From Lumbricus rubellus (lineage: Eukaryota > Annelida > Clitellata > Crassiclitellata > Lumbricidae), in assembly GCA_945859605.1 (NCBI GenBank), contig OX243821.1, positions 35,204,248-35,268,247 on the forward strand: a DNA stretch of 64,000 bases, in the 5' to 3' direction. The notes under the pieces were generated by a model. It was not told the origin of the DNA. It was given only the letters and a program-made list of their open reading frames with translations, and made no database searches. The stretch's first letter is position 1, and each line of letters opens with the position of its first letter. Below, piece by piece: positions 1-11,539 of this stretch. The translations under genes were made by a program, and so were the position numbers.

Positions 1-174
1 TCTGAATTTACTGTTCGATCCAGATTTGAATTGAATTTTCTATCTACTTAAAAACTTTTATATTCTCAATATCCTTTTATGATTTATCTATTCATATAAC
101 CCTACATAACTGTCACACGATGTTTCAATGGTTTGCGCGGTGGACAGTATAAAATGAATGACCAGAAGAAAAAT

Positions 175-750
175 TGAGATCTCGATGCACAAGTTATCTT
201 ACGGCATAGTCTTAATATTGAATTTAGTAAATGTGGGATGTGTGAGTAATTTTTACGGTGAGCCTCTAAATTTATAGTTATCTTTTATATTTTAAAATGG
301 TGTTGAAGAGATCAAATTGAAAGCGTTGTTTAAATTGCTATCCGCCTTTCCAGACTTAGGACTGGCTCACCTTGTACACACGCCTTGATCTAAAACGTTC
401 TCATAACAATTATTATAATGTGTACCAGATACCTGTATGCGGTATAACATCTAGAAAACATTGATTCATTTTTTTCTGAATATATATTATACTATATAGC
501 GCTTCTTCAAGGACGCTACTAAGAAGCGCTCCTTATTTCAGCACGGCAAAAAGCACAATTTTGAGTTTTAGCAAAATGCTTCGGTAGGCCTATGAGCTTT
601 AGGAAGCAGAAGAAGCTCCTCCCCCATTCAATAAAACTGCAATTGTGGATGAAATGGATATACGATTATACAAAACATAAAATCATACGAATCTTATTGG
701 TCCAAGAAAAATTTAATGCGGGTGTCCAATTATCGGTTGTCCAAGCGTTT
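175..750. repeat. Repeat module M1, copy 1
   Basis: Dispersed module whose parts recur in the same order at 4025-4740, 18727-19250 and, interrupted by transposons, at 27350-28990. It opens with an ACAAGTTATCTTA stretch, has TTAAAATGGTGTTGAAG near 290-310, and a hairpin-like stretch near 500-530 (GCGCTTCTTCAAG ... AAGAAGCGCTCC) that resembles the 3' ends of LINEs in this window. No coding potential is seen. Confidence 0.6.
270..303 (-). promoter_or_regulatory. Bipartite ACACC/TATAAAT motif (minus)
   Basis: On the minus strand ACACCATTTTAAAA begins at 303 and TATAAAT begins at 276, a spacing of 27 bp. This is one member of the dispersed two-part motif described in the findings. Function unknown. 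Confidence 0.35.
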
Positions 751-1369
751 TAAAACATTTTATAGATATACTATGGCACAGGCCGCACAGCCAAATAGAC
801 AGCGTCAAAGCAGTAAAGCTATTCTGCATTCGATTAACTGTGAGACAGGGAACCAGCGTACGGTTCTATGTATGTAAGTTGAAGCAGATTCAAGTTTTGA
901 GGTTCGCCCAGGGCTTAAAATTGTGGCTGGAAGGACATGGACGGCGTCTGCACACTTATTTTTCAAATCTCAATGACGTCCTGACACTCATGTGAACAGC
1001 ACAACGCAGAAAAGTGACTGACTCCCAGAATCCTCTGAACACACAACGCTGCAAGGAAGGGGCGCTATCGCGACCATTTATAATATTCAATACGGTAGAG
1101 ACGCAATTGTTATTTATACTATTGATTAATGCGGTTTTAAAGGTGTGCAAGAGACAGACAGTGTGACATAATTATAGACAACTAATGTATCAACACTTTG
1201 TCGTTGCTATGGCGACCATCCAGTATTCGCTTAAACGCGTAGACGTGCGTAGTATTATTTGGTTCGATTGTTACACCAAGAAAGAAACGTGTTTCCTTCT
1301 AATAAAGTAATAAAAAATAATATATATTTATTCTTTACTGAAGCGACTGGATGAATAATAAAAACAATT
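751..1369. other. No gene seen; module fragments
   Basis: No ORF worth calling. A gamma-module fragment (GTTGCTATGGCGACCA, then TCGCTTAAACG) lies at about 1203-1240. AT-rich sequence follows. Confidence 0.4.
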
Positions 1370-1489
1370 TCATATACCAACGAGAAGAGAAACTGTCATT
1401 TTCTGTAGAAATACTATACACAGGCAAAACCAACCACACATAATTACAGTTATAAATATACCTTTTAAAAAGTTCTTCTCAATCTGGTC

Positions 1490-1600
1490 TAGTACCTTGC
1501 TCACAAGTGCTGTAATATGCCGAGCAAATTTCTGCACAGGGTAACGGCCTCTGTTGTCATAGACCATGGTCAAATCGGATCCATCCATCCATCTTCTCAA
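1490..1600 (-). repeat. Short dispersed repeat ending in (ATCC)n
   Basis: On the minus strand it reads GGATGGATGGATCCGATTTG, then a stretch that in one frame reads YDNRGRYPVQKFA. Similar copies occur near 33480-33590 (-), 44100-44230 (-), 37270-37370, 37480-37505, 37705-37800, 51570-51640, 52770-52860 and 59820-59900. The frame is similar in several copies. A SINE or LINE-tail origin is likely because of the GGAT tail. Confidence 0.5.
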
Positions 1601-2660
1601 TCAATCACCCCAAAACAGCATCAACTTCACACCTCTTTTTATGCTGATACTTGCTTTATTAATACCGTGATAATGTCTCTAAGGTAAATAACCTCTGAGT
1701 AATTATTAGTCCAGAGCATACTAATAAACAAAAGCCTAATCGGCAACACCTAATGATCAATAATTAACCAGACAATTATGATGAGCACGATATCAGCCAC
1801 AGACGGGGCTAAAACGGTGCCAGACAAAGGTTTAAATTGTCGAGGAGGTTAGCAATTATTATCCTGGTCACAAAAAAGGGCCTTTGATGTCATACGACGA
1901 CGTTAAACTTTAGTTAAATAAAATAAACTTCGAATGCTGATCTCACAATTTAGACACCTCTTCTAAAATATTTCCTTTGCTATAAGTTCTGTTGAACTTT
2001 AATTTATTTTGAGTTCCATAATGATTGTGGAAGCGACAATTTGCACCTCTTCTATGCGTCTCGAACAGAGTGAAAATGCTGAAAGAAATAGCAATTGTAA
2101 GCTAATTTAATATAACGTAGCCTATAATAGCGGTCAGTTGATTATTGTGCAGCAGCGTACAGGTGAGATAGGCCAGGTGCAGAGTGGCGCGAAATGTTAC
2201 GGCGACCGACCGTAGGCAGAGAGCGAGAGAGAGACAGACAGAGACAGACAGAGAGAAAGACAGAGAGAGGGACGGAGCGACTGAAGGAAGAATGTACGCT
2301 CAAGGAGAGATAGGCTGAGATAGGTGTGGCAGTTGACTAGAGTGGTTGAGATGAGTGGTAGTAGAAGACTGATGAGAGATAGTCTTAACGTTTAGTTGCT
2401 ATGATAATGAAAATATAATCGTTGTCGTGTCGTTGCTGTTGTTTGGTTTCTGCTGGATTCTGAAGTACAATTATGCGATTAAACTCTTCGTCGTTGTTGA
2501 GTAAAACAAGTAAAAGAACTGTAGACACTTTACCTAGCCATTAGCTAATTAAGTAAAGTTATTTAGAGATAGGCTTAGGCTACGCGGAACTTTCGAAGAG
2601 CTTCTGAAGACACTGGACAGGAAATGAGTTGACAACAAGCAATAATTAATATTGTGTTGA
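1601..2660. other. No gene; module fragments and GA-rich tract
   Basis: Non-coding. It holds a bipartite motif at 1954 (GACACCTCTTCTAA, TATAAG 27 bp on), a GAGA/CAGA simple repeat at about 2217-2280, and an AATTAAT-rich region. Nothing resembles a gene. Confidence 0.4.
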
Positions 2661-2677
2661 TAATTCTCAGAATTAGA

Positions 2678-2842
2678 ATGACCACTTCCGCCAGAGACGC
2701 AATCACAGTTTCGATTTTCCGACTTCCGGTCGAAAAATGGCCGCATCCGGTATAGGTGTCACCGTTTCCGGTCTAGATTTTATCATTCCGGCATCGAAGA
2801 GGTCGATCTCAACCAGCCCTGTAGAACGTTGAGACCCTGTGT
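2678..2842. repeat. Gamma module (CTTCCGG-rich), copy
   Basis: Contains CACTTCCGCCAGA, GACTTCCGGTCGAAAA and ACCGTTTCCGGTC, then CCTGTAGAACGTTGAGACC. The same chain of CTTCCGG sites recurs at 14320-14470, 15590-15870, 26090-26195, 33090-33270, 43710-43870 and 48405-48780. Confidence 0.6.
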
Positions 2843-2930
2843 GAGGCGCGGTGGTCTAGTGGTGGCGTCGTTGCCTTGGAGCCGTAAGGTTCGAGGTTCG
2901 AATCCACCTCGCCGAGTAAGGACCTTGGAC
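2843..2930 (+). repeat. tRNA-derived SINE, 3'-truncated
   Basis: Carries the Pol III A-box-like stretch GGTCTAGTGGTGGCG and the B box GGTTCGAATCC, separated as in a tRNA. It stops after about 90 bp at AAGGACCTTGG, where module sequence resumes. Confidence 0.75.
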
Positions 2931-2972
2931 ACGTAGGAAGGGCGCCCATAACACCCTTCGTTACTTTGGCAC

Positions 2973-3235
2973 CATAGGCGTACGAGGCGGGGGTGCAGGG
3001 GAGCAATTCCCCCCCCCACTTTCGGGCAAATCTGGTTGGTTTTTCGGGCAAAAACAGACCGAATGACTAAAAAAAGGTCGTCAACTTTCGGGCAAGTCCG
3101 GTTTTTCGGGCAAACACAGGACCGAATGACTAAAAAAACCCAACTTTTTTATGGTTTGACGGATATATTTTTCGGGCAGAAGTTCAATCCTTGCCCCCCC
3201 CCCCCCCCACTGCTGAAATCTTCCGTACGCCTATG
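2973..3235. mobile_element. hAT-like MITE with 8-bp TSD TTTGGCAC
   Basis: A 263-bp element with terminal inverted repeats CATAGGCGTACG at the left and CGTACGCCTATG at the right. It is flanked by perfect 8-bp direct duplications TTTGGCAC (2965-2972 and 3236-3243). Removing it restores CTTTGGCACCCATCG, which matches the gamma-family sequence CTTTGGCGCCCATCG elsewhere. Inside are copies of TTTCGGGCAAA and GGACCGAATGACTAAAAAAA plus G/C homopolymers. No transposase, so non-autonomous. Assignment to hAT rests on the TSD length and the CA..TG ends. Confidence 0.85.
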
Positions 3236-3252
3236 TTTGGCACCCATCGATA

Positions 3253-3474
3253 CTATTTGTTTGTATGTGCACTTGTTAAAGCGCCCCTTCAAGCTCTCTA
3301 CTCAGAGGCGCTCCCGAATGTAGAGCGGACACTGCATCGGAGTTTCACGCCGAAACGCTGAGCAATTGCGAGTGAAGGACTTGCCCAAGGTCCTTATGCG
3401 GCAAGGTGGATTCGAACCTCGAACCCTCCGGCTCCAAAGCAACGACGCCACCACGACACCACCGCGCCCCACAT
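3253..3474 (-). repeat. tRNA-derived SINE, full length
   Basis: Read on the minus strand: GGGGCGCGGTGGTGTCGTGG head, B box GGTTCGAATCC, middle GGCGTGAAACTCCGATGCAG, then GGGAGCGCCTCTGAGTAGAG, AGCTTGAAGGGGCGC and a tail rich in ACAAACAAA. About 220 bp. It is the reference form for the other copies. Confidence 0.85.
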
Positions 3475-3750
3475 GGCGCCTATCGTTATTTGGACGCCCA
3501 TAGAGGAACGGGCGCCACCATTGACGTCCTGTGATAGATATGTTGGCGATGCTATTTATGCACACTTTCACAGCCTTCTTTCAAGTCAGCCAAATTTTTC
3601 AAGATTGGGACAACGAACAAAATCAATGATCCGAACATTTTGAACACCTTTTAAAAGTGAAATATATTTTTTATTAGTAGACCATTGTTTCTACAGCCTT
3701 ATTCTGCCGACGACCCTGGGCTATCATAAACATTGGATATACTTAAATTA

Positions 3751-4010
3751 ATTAACCCTCACGGCCACCAAGCTTTTGTGTGACATGGACTACCAATGGG
3801 GGGGGGGGGGTGGGGGTGGTGGTGGTTACCACCCGCTGGATTCTGGGTTCGGTTTGAGATATCATAACTTGTAATACACAAATTGATAGAGCATTCATTT
3901 CTGCACAAAACGGTATAATTTAGGTTTAAATTATATGAATCTATCTTGAAATTATAGACCTTTTTACATGCCATGGGGACACTTAGATATCACAAACGTG
4001 TACTTATCAA
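3751..4010. mobile_element. piggyBac-like MITE, truncated copy
   Basis: Starts TTAACCCTCACGGCCACCAA, followed by a G run with GGTGGTTACCACC and CAAAACGGTATAATTTAGG. This matches the left part of the complete element at 8242-9228. The other end is missing. Confidence 0.6.
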
Positions 4011-4024
4011 AATTAGCATTTATT

Positions 4025-4740
4025 GGTGATTTCGATCCACACGTTATCTTACACCATCGTCATTGTCATAGAATTATTCAATTAGGCGCGCGAACAATTT
4101 GTGCGGTAAGGCTAAATATTTATTTTCGGTTTTTTCCACTTTAAAAAGGTATCGAAAATGTTCAATTGAAAGCGATGTTTAAATTTCTCTCCTTTTTCCA
4201 TGCTTGGGAATGGGCATTCATTGTTTACGAGTTTTGACGGAGTAGATTATCTAAAACTTTTCATGTAACCTGGATGCTGCATAGCATAAGAAATGCACTA
4301 TTTCATACATTCCAGAATTCATATCGGGCTTCGTCAAGTGAGCACTCAGAAGCGCTCCTGTCTCTAGCACGGCGAAGAGCACTTTTACTTTTGTGAGTTT
4401 TGTAAAAAAAGAAAGCTTCAACAATAACGTGATTCTTCCGATTCTCCATACATGTACATCCCTCGTCGATGTAGTCATTTCAACTCTAAACATCACCCAC
4501 CTTAGCCGTCTGTCTGCCTGCCTGACTCTCCGGACTTGACCCGCTGCCTATCGATTTTGTTTTGATTAAGCGCCTGTGTGAATAAGCTGGTTTCCGCGAC
4601 TTAGCTTTTGTGGGCGCTGTAGAAGTCTCGAGATTACGATTAGGCCTACGATTAGGAATTTGCTGATGTCATTAAGTAGAAACTGAAAAGCTAAGCAATC
4701 TTATGGGTCCATTAAATATTTAATGCAGGTGTCCAAAAGG
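4025..4740. repeat. Repeat module M1, copy 2
   Basis: Same order as at 175-750: ACACGTTATCTTACACCATC, TTTAAAAAGGTATCGAAAA, CATGCTTGGGAATGGGCATT, then GGGCTTCGTCAAG / AGAAGCGCTCCTGTC and a GTGTCCAAAAGGTTG end. No coding capacity. Confidence 0.6.
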
Positions 4741-4799
4741 TTGATATAATTATGGTACTTGGATGGTTTAGGTCACTGCATAAGAAGACTGTCGAAAGT

Positions 4800-4975
4800 T
4801 GATTTATGTCACCCTCCTTCTTTATCCAGGATCGAGTCTGGCGCAACCAGAGTAGAGATGGTGGCAGAGTTGTCATTGCTAAAATCTTTGGTATGACTTA
4901 CTGACAACGAAATTCGGAAAAAATGAAACAGTCTTTGGGTATGGATCAAGAAGAGGCGCTGTGTAAATTATTATT
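4800..4975. repeat. Dispersed module M2, copy 1
   Basis: TTTATCCAGGATCGAGTCTGG, AGTAGAGATGGTG and CTGACAACGAAATT recur in the same order at 19620-19830. The role of the module is unknown. Confidence 0.5.
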
Positions 4976-5150
4976 GATTGATTGACTTATTTATTTATTT
5001 ACTGATTGGTGCACTGATTGATTTACTGATTGATTTACTGATTGATTGTTTTATTGATTGATTGACATATTTATTTATTTATTTACTGATTGATGTACTG
5101 ATTGATTTACTGATTGATTTACTGATTGATTGATTGAAAGGCCGTTTGAT
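4976..5150. repeat. Imperfect TGAT/TTTA simple repeat
   Basis: Repeats of ATTGATTGA, TTTATTTA and TTTACTGATTGA. Similar tracts lie at 55985-56190 and 61200-61312. Confidence 0.8.
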
Positions 5151-6255
5151 CAAGTATTATACATGATTTGATTTGATTTGATAAGGTGCAATAGCGTATG
5201 GACAAGTCGAACAATAATAGAATAGTTTATTACTCAAAGTCGTGTGGATGTGTTATGAGAAATACATGAATGAGAAATTAATTGTGCTATTTTATAACAT
5301 ACAGACAGGCTGATACGGACATACAGGAAGACAGATAGACCACATGCAGCAGATATATACAGACAGACGAAATAATCATTATTCTTAGACTAGGCTAACG
5401 TCTTTAAGCAGCAGCTGTTGAAGTTTATTTTAAAAATTAAAGCATCCTCTGACAATATTGAACACCGTTTTTATGTTACATATTTACGCCCAAACTTTAC
5501 TTCTTGATTCACATTTTCGCATCTAATACCATGTAATGTCACCATACTTTCAGAACAAAATTGATTCACAATGAAGAGGCTGGCTGGGTACTTATTTTTG
5601 GCTATAACATTTTAAAAAGGTTTCGAATGGATTTCAAATAAAATTGTTCAGCTCCAATTTCCCGAATTGCAAAAAACTTTACATGGTCAATACTTGTACG
5701 TTTCTTTCAAATGTTGACGATTTATTATCTAAATTACTAGCTTGCTTAATTTGTTGGTCATTATTTAAGAAGGTCCTAAGACAAAAACATGTTTCTTCAT
5801 AATATTGAAAACACGATATTTTGTACCCCATTTGGGGGCGGAGGGGTCGGATTTAGTCGGTTTTTGGATATGTTATTCAGCAACAAAGGCTGAGCAGGAA
5901 ACCGTTTGAAAAGCTTGGATGTCAACTACCCAGGTTGACGGTATTTTTTTAATCTAGATTGCCTGGATAATGGACATGTGGTGGATTCGAACTTGGAACC
6001 GTCGTGCCCCCGATCTACTGTATCAACCCCGTGCAGCAATGGAGAATATGTAAAAACTGAAAAGCTTAACATTCTTATGAGTACATGATATATATGTCCG
6101 ATAGGTTGTCATTTGCCTTGACTTGTATTAAAAACGATTCATTCGTTTTAAAAATGAATTAACAAATTGATTTGATTTGATTTGATTAGAGAAGCAGTCG
6201 CTGCTTTAGACAATTCGAGTAAAAATGAACTTTGTTTAGTCCACAATGATACTAG
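5151..6255. other. No gene seen; partial M1 sequence
   Basis: AT-rich non-coding sequence. About 5560-5790 resembles M1 (TTTTAAAAAGGTTTCGAATG) and holds an AAACCTTTTTAAAA motif on the minus strand. A G-rich patch (TTTGGGGGCGGAGGGG) lies near 5830. No credible ORF. Confidence 0.4.
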
Positions 6256-6273
6256 TGACAGACAGACCGACAT

Positions 6274-6364
<91 letters not shown>

Positions 6365-6415
6365 TACAGACATGCAGACAGACAGACAGGTAGACAAACA
6401 GACAGACAGACATGC

Positions 6416-6454
<39 letters not shown>

Positions 6455-6665
6455 TAGACAGACAGACATACAGACAGACAGACAGACATACAGACAGACA
6501 GACAGACAGACATACAGACAGACAGACAAACATACAGACAGACAGAAAGACAGAAAGACAGACAAACATACAGACAGACAGAAAGACAGAAAGACAGACA
6601 GACAAACATACGGACAGAAAGACAGACAGACAGACATACATACATACAGACAGACAGACAAACAT

Positions 6666-6712
<47 letters not shown>

Positions 6713-6769
6713 TGCAGACAGACAGACTGGTAGACAAACAGACAGACAGACATACAGACAGACAGACAT

Positions 6770-6804
<35 letters not shown>

Positions 6805-6817
6805 TACAGACAGACAT

Positions 6818-6866
<49 letters not shown>

Positions 6867-6867
6867 T
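6256..6867. repeat. (GACA)n microsatellite, about 610 bp
   Basis: Long tetranucleotide tract of CAGA/GACA with interruptions such as GACATACAGA, GCAGACAG and GAAAGACA. Long ORFs in several frames (Cys-Leu-Ser-Val or Asp-Arg-Gln-Thr rich) are artefacts of the 4-bp period. Confidence 0.97.
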
Positions 6868-6957
6868 AAAATCATCTACAATATCACACAATGTCTTTAT
6901 ACAGTAACTAACCGTATTCATGATAGAAACTGAAACGGCTCATCGAATGCAATGTGC

Positions 6958-6992
6958 ACACCTTTTTAAAGTGACTTCAAACATTTATAAGG
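6958..6992 (+). promoter_or_regulatory. Bipartite ACACC/TATAAGG motif
   Basis: ACACCTTTTTAAAGTG starts at 6958 and TATAAGG at 6986, exactly 28 bp apart, in otherwise unrelated sequence. Function unknown. Confidence 0.4.
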
Positions 6993-7194
6993 AAACATCA
7001 TTGCGGAGGGATGTCATATGTTTTTTTAGGCATTGGCAAATCTCTCGAAAGTATCTCTATAAACAGCAACAACTGCAAATGGTAAATTCTGATGATTTGT
7101 AAAATTTAAAAAAATCTGTCTGCTTAATTATTAGGCTGTTGGTCATAATTTAAAAGCCGACGACAGAAATTTGTCGAGCATAATATCAATTCAT

Positions 7195-7680
7195 TCATTA
7201 ATTCAGAGCATCTATATAGCGCCCATTCAAGAAACTAATCAGAGGCGCTCCCAGCCCAACCACGACCAAAGAAAAAAAGACTTGAGAGACTTGTAGAACC
7301 CAGCCGGATGGACCACAAGTAGAGAGCGAAGCGTAACCGGGAGGTCACTCCAGACAGTGCATGGGTTCGACTCCCACGACCGAGAAAGCACAGCGCTGCC
7401 GATCAATGGTGATCGTAATCATGATCTCCAACTTCTAAAGCGCTACTCGAAGCCAAGCGCCGGGGACCATCTTATTCACGAGCGCTGCATCGAATCGAAA
7501 GTGTTGTCTGTAAGTGTAGTCCAACAGTGCTCCGCGTGGAGTAGCTATAGGGTCAGAGGGGCGGAACAGCAACTAAGGCGGGTGTCTTTTGTGGTCCATC
7601 CGGCTGGGTCGGGATTTGGAAGGTGGAGGAGAGAGGAGACAGGTAATTTATTCAATCAAGAAGACACCTATATTTCCATC
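7195..7680 (-). repeat. LINE 3'-end-related repeat with TGAA tail
   Basis: Minus strand ends in TGAATTAATGAATGAATTG, preceded by GGGAGCGCCTCTGATTAG and CTTGAATGGGCGCTATATAG, the 3' hairpin signature of the local non-LTR elements. The rest (7250-7680) shares GCTTATTCACGAGCGCTGCG-type sequence with 9600-9800. There is no intact reading frame. Confidence 0.55.
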
Positions 7681-8109
7681 TGACTATAAATTATAAAATG
7701 AGTTGGCTGTTGATTCTTTCAATGAAAGTTGTACTCGCTTTTTAACGCAGGAACCAACTAATTGAATATGAAGTGGCAAATTTCGTGTACGAAAATTTTG
7801 CTATAATTAGTTGTCGCTAATATTGGACTCTTGCAAACCTTTTTAAAGTATATTTGCGCCATATAACTTTTGGAAATTCTGGAATCATATTTATTCGTGG
7901 TCCAATTCTATAAATATTTGGAAAAAATTAGCTATTTCAGGCATTTAGAGATATATGAAAAACACATTTGGCTTAGTTTTTTTGACTCACGTTGTACATG
8001 TAATTTACCATGGATAATGGGAAAGGATAGAAGAGGTTGTGCAGTTCTAAAAATTCCGTAAAAATAGCCTTGCAAAGATTTCAATTGACAGCTTGTTTAC
8101 TTAGTTACT

Positions 8110-8230
8110 TTGTAATTCCCGTGTACGTCTGCACATCGGGAAACGCATCTCCTCCACTCATCCCTGTCCAGTTCTTCAGCCTCTTCCCATTACATCTCCA
8201 GACATTTCAAGTCATCTTTGATAGCGATAT
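8110..8230 (-). pseudogene. Degenerate non-LTR ORF2 C-terminus
   Basis: The minus strand reads DDLKCLEM, a stop, then WEEAEELDRDEWRRCVSRCA. This resembles the C-terminal tail of RTE-like reverse transcriptase ORFs, where a WxxA..DR..WR pattern is typical. One stop and no 5' part, so it is a dead fragment. Confidence 0.5.
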
Positions 8231-8241
8231 TTATTCTTTAA

Positions 8242-9228
8242 CCCTCAGGCTACCAAGCTTTTTTTGTAACACTGACTACCAAGGGGGGGGGGGGTGGTTA
8301 CCACCCCCCCCCCCTAGATTTTGGGTTTGGTTTGAGATATCATAACTTGTAATACACCAATGGATTCAGCATTCATTTCTGCACAAAATGATATATTTAG
8401 GTTGAAAATATATGAAAGCACCCCGAAGTTATGAATTTTTTTCCGTAGGCACCCGTCGATTCCACAAAATGTATACTTTCGCATAAGCAAAATATTAGAT
8501 TCTGTGTTTTTTTAACAATTTATTTAAATAAAAATAGTTTACATATAATAAAGTCCAATATTCAACCATAAAAACTAGTAATAAGTTAGTTTTAGTTACA
8601 ATAAAAAGAGAAAAAACATGTAAAACATGCTGAAAAACGTTTACGCAGACTTATCGGTTTGCGTTGTAAAAAAACCTAACATTTTCACACATTTAAATTT
8701 ATTTTGAGCACTTCCGGTCATCAAATGTCAAATTATTTGGTATCAAAAAATAGCCCTAAATGCCCTCTATAGAATGACATAATTTACTTTTCTTGAAAAA
8801 TAAATTATGAATGATTTTTAATAGGAAAAACATAAAAATTTTATGAAAATAAAACACCTTTTTATATATTTTAATTTATTTTGAGCACTTCCGGTTGTCA
8901 AAAGACAACTCCGTGACCACCACATTGTAGCCCCACATTCCCTCTACAGAATGGTGTAATTGGTGTCTCTTCATGTCAAAGGACGGATAAGATACAGCCG
9001 ATAATCTAAGGGGGGGGTGGTATCCACCCCCCCTGGTGCCTCGGGTATATCGGGTATAACTTTTGAATGGTATGGTATATCATCACACATTTTAGCTCAA
9101 AATGTGTGCAAATGAATCCTCTACAGCTACCTAAAACGTCAAAATTTTATTCCTAACGAAAAAAGTTTGATTTGGGAAAAACTTAGGGGGGGGGGGTGGA
9201 TACCACCCCCCCCCTGGTAGCCCGAGGG
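8242..9228. mobile_element. piggyBac-like MITE, TTAA-flanked, complete
   Basis: A 987-bp element between TTAA duplications (8238-8241, 9229-9232). Ends are CCCTCAGGCTACCAAG and CTGGTAGCCCGAGGG, forming terminal inverted repeats. Just inside each end, and again near 9010, are G-run/C-run hairpins such as GGGGGTGGTTACCACCCCC. A second full copy lies reversed at 27980-28953. No transposase ORF. TTAA target and CCCT ends fit piggyBac. Confidence 0.85.
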
Positions 9229-9232
9229 TTAA

Positions 9233-10279
9233 CACCTCTTTCAAGCTTTGACAACTTTTATAAGTGTATTCTCACGCAACAGAAGGGTAATTCTTTTCAG
9301 CAATTCGGGGTGATGTTTTCCACATGATTCTCCGGTAACCACGATGCGCCAATAGACATTAATAGAAATTATAACGCGAGACGGACAAAGTGCCAGCGAC
9401 TTCATTTTCTTAGCCTTGATCTCAGACGCGACCTGCTTGGGCTACTTTTTGATGTAATTTAGCGAAATCTGGCATCTCTTTCTTACGAGGTTTCTCCTTC
9501 TAGCGCACGAGAACAAAAGTTTGTAAACTTCGTCTGTCCAAGTTCAAGAACTCAAAGCTTACCATCGTAATCGTTATCGTAAACTCTAAATTTGTAAAGC
9601 ATTACTCGAAAGCCAAGCGTGTGGCACCAGCTTATTCACGAGCGCTGCGTTGAGTTAGAAGGGTTGTCCGAGAGAGTAGTCCGTGGGGGTCTGGGTCGAG
9701 TTACCATAGGATCAGAGGGCGGAACAGCTATTAAGGCGGGTGTCGTCTGGGCCGGGTTTTTGAGGGTGGAGGATCAGATGAGACAGGGTAAGAGTTCTTG
9801 AAAAGGAGTGTCTTTAGTTTCGAATGAAAAGCCCAATGTGTGGTGGATAGAGGAGCTTGAGCAAGGTGATTGTGTGTGACTAGTAATGATGTTGGAGCAA
9901 CTGAAAGTCATCGGAATTCAGGAGGCAGATCATTCCAAAGGCTAGGTGCTGATTTGGATAATGCTCGGTTGGAGAACTTGAGATGGTTAGATTTTTTTAA
10001 AATTTCATCATTGTGATTGATGTATATTAAAGATATGACAACAGATATCTTCGGACAAAATTATCGGACTTAATGCAGCTTTAATTCATAGAACACACGG
10101 CTCACATAAAAGAGGTATGCCATAATTGGTTTCAAAGATTTTTCATTTTTCGCTCCTAACATTTTCTGAATATCCCGCAGCTAGTGCAATGAAGGAAGTT
10201 TCTCCCCCATCCGTGAATTGGGAAAAGAAAAGAAAGAAAGACGGTCTGAAGCCATTCGTCTTGTAATTAGACATCATGA
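9233..10279. repeat. Module mosaic (M3 and LINE-like pieces)
   Basis: No gene. About 9390-9480 resembles M3. 9600-9800 matches 7440-7660. 9830-10010 (GTGGATAGAGGAGCTTGAG ... CAGATCATTCCA) matches 34978-35130, and its minus strand reads APSLWNDLPPEF, a LINE C-terminal type motif. 10020-10200 matches 35280-35450. Confidence 0.45.
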
Positions 10280-10412
10280 ACACTGTGTGGGTCCGTCACT
10301 CGCAATTGATCAGCGCTTCGGCGTGAAACTCCGATTCAGTTTCCGAGCTGCAATCAGGAGCACCTCTGAGTTGTGAACTTGAAGAGACGCTATAACAAGT
10401 GCGCATACAAAC
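10280..10412 (+). repeat. tRNA-SINE, 5'-truncated
   Basis: Starts at the CACTCGCAATTGATCAGCGC part and runs through GGCGTGAAACTCCGATTCAG, GAGCACCTCTGAGTTG and GACGCTATAACAAGTGCGCA. The tRNA head with the Pol III boxes is missing, as expected for reverse-transcription truncation. Confidence 0.75.
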
Positions 10413-10604
10413 TTCATCGTTGCTATGGCGACCATTCAATTCTCGCTTAAACGCTAAGTCGCGTGTGATTTGGTTCGGATGTTGCATTTTTTTAAAAGTG
10501 TTTCCTTCTGTTAATAAAATAATTTTTTAAAATTATTCTTTAATGAAACGACCAGATGAACAAGAAAAACAATGACAGGTAGAAATACTATGCTGCAATC
10601 TGAA

Positions 10605-10874
10605 TATCATGTCATGTCATGTCATGTCGCCATCGTCGCATCGCGACGGTTGGCTACATGAATGGACCTTTAATGCCCAGAGTCTTCTGTTCCTTGTCGC
10701 GCTCATTAAGTCAGAGCCTACAAGTCCTGTCCAGTTCAGGACGTTGTCGATCCAAGATATCCTCGGCCTTCCTCGTCCTCGGTTCCCCTCCACAAAACCC
10801 GTCATGATGCTGCTTTCGATGCTACCGATGCTTTCGATGCTCTGAATATCAACCGCACATAATTTGGGAGGCAC
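10605..10874 (-). pseudogene. Non-LTR retrotransposon ORF2 C-terminus with (TGACA)n tail
   Basis: The minus strand encodes GNRGRGRPRISWIDNVLNW, then TRNRRLWALKVHSCSQPS and CDDGDMT before a stop. The G(K/R)xRGRPRxxWxDN ... DRxxWR pattern is the C-terminal tail of RTE-like LINE ORF2 proteins. The 3' tail is a TGACA repeat (10608-10627 read on the plus strand as CATGTCATG). 5'-truncated, not autonomous. Confidence 0.7.
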
Positions 10875-11040
10875 CTCTTTTATAGTTTCTCTTATTCAAC
10901 AACCAAAAAAGGTGTCGCCCTCACAGCATACCTTTTTTAGATAATAAAAAAGTTTATTAAAGCCGTGGTAATGGCCGTAAATTAATACTGCTTTGCCACG
11001 AAGAAAAAACAATATACTCGGTGACACGCTTCATTAAATC

Positions 11041-11270
11041 AGCTAAATTCATTCATTCAATTCCAGAATTTATACAGCGCCTCTTCAGAAACCTACTCAG
11101 AGGCGCTCCCAGCCCAGCCACAGCTAACAAAATATGGTTTGAGCGACTTATAAAAAGATGTGAATTTACCCTTGGCGTAAGTCGCAAGGTTAGTGGCAAG
11201 CCATTCAAGATACCAGGAAGGGCTCTGCGCTGTCTTGTAGAAGTGCGAGCTCGAGGAAGAAAATGATTAA
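11041..11270 (-). repeat. LINE 3' end (TGAA-tailed)
   Basis: Minus strand: remnant RARTSTRQRRA frame, then GGGAGCGCCTCTGAGTAGG, TTTCTGAAGAGGCGCTGTA and a TTGAATGAATGAAT tail. It is the same family as the longer copy at 42449-43060. Confidence 0.7.
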
Positions 11271-11539
11271 TATGATCACGAGATCAGCTACTTACGGGAA
11301 TCTAATTTCAAGACAATGTCGCCATTGATATTTGTTATCACACAGCGAAATTAAACTGACGCTACTAATGCTATGTGCGTGTGCTTGTGTTTGCGTTTGA
11401 GGAAGCCTATCTAAAACACACCTTTTTAAAAGTATCTTTTCGCTCTTTAAGTATACAAAGAACTTAAAATTTTGTGAATAAATAGCAATAACGATTTCAA
11501 CAATAACTTATGCAGTATGCACTTACTTAGCACTTAGTC

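Noticed and set aside
6148..6933. Several ORFs up to 257 codons (Cys-Leu-Ser-Val or Asp-Arg-Gln-Thr rich) on both strands
   Set aside because: They are translations of a 4-bp microsatellite. A 12-bp period leaves all frames open. No gene.
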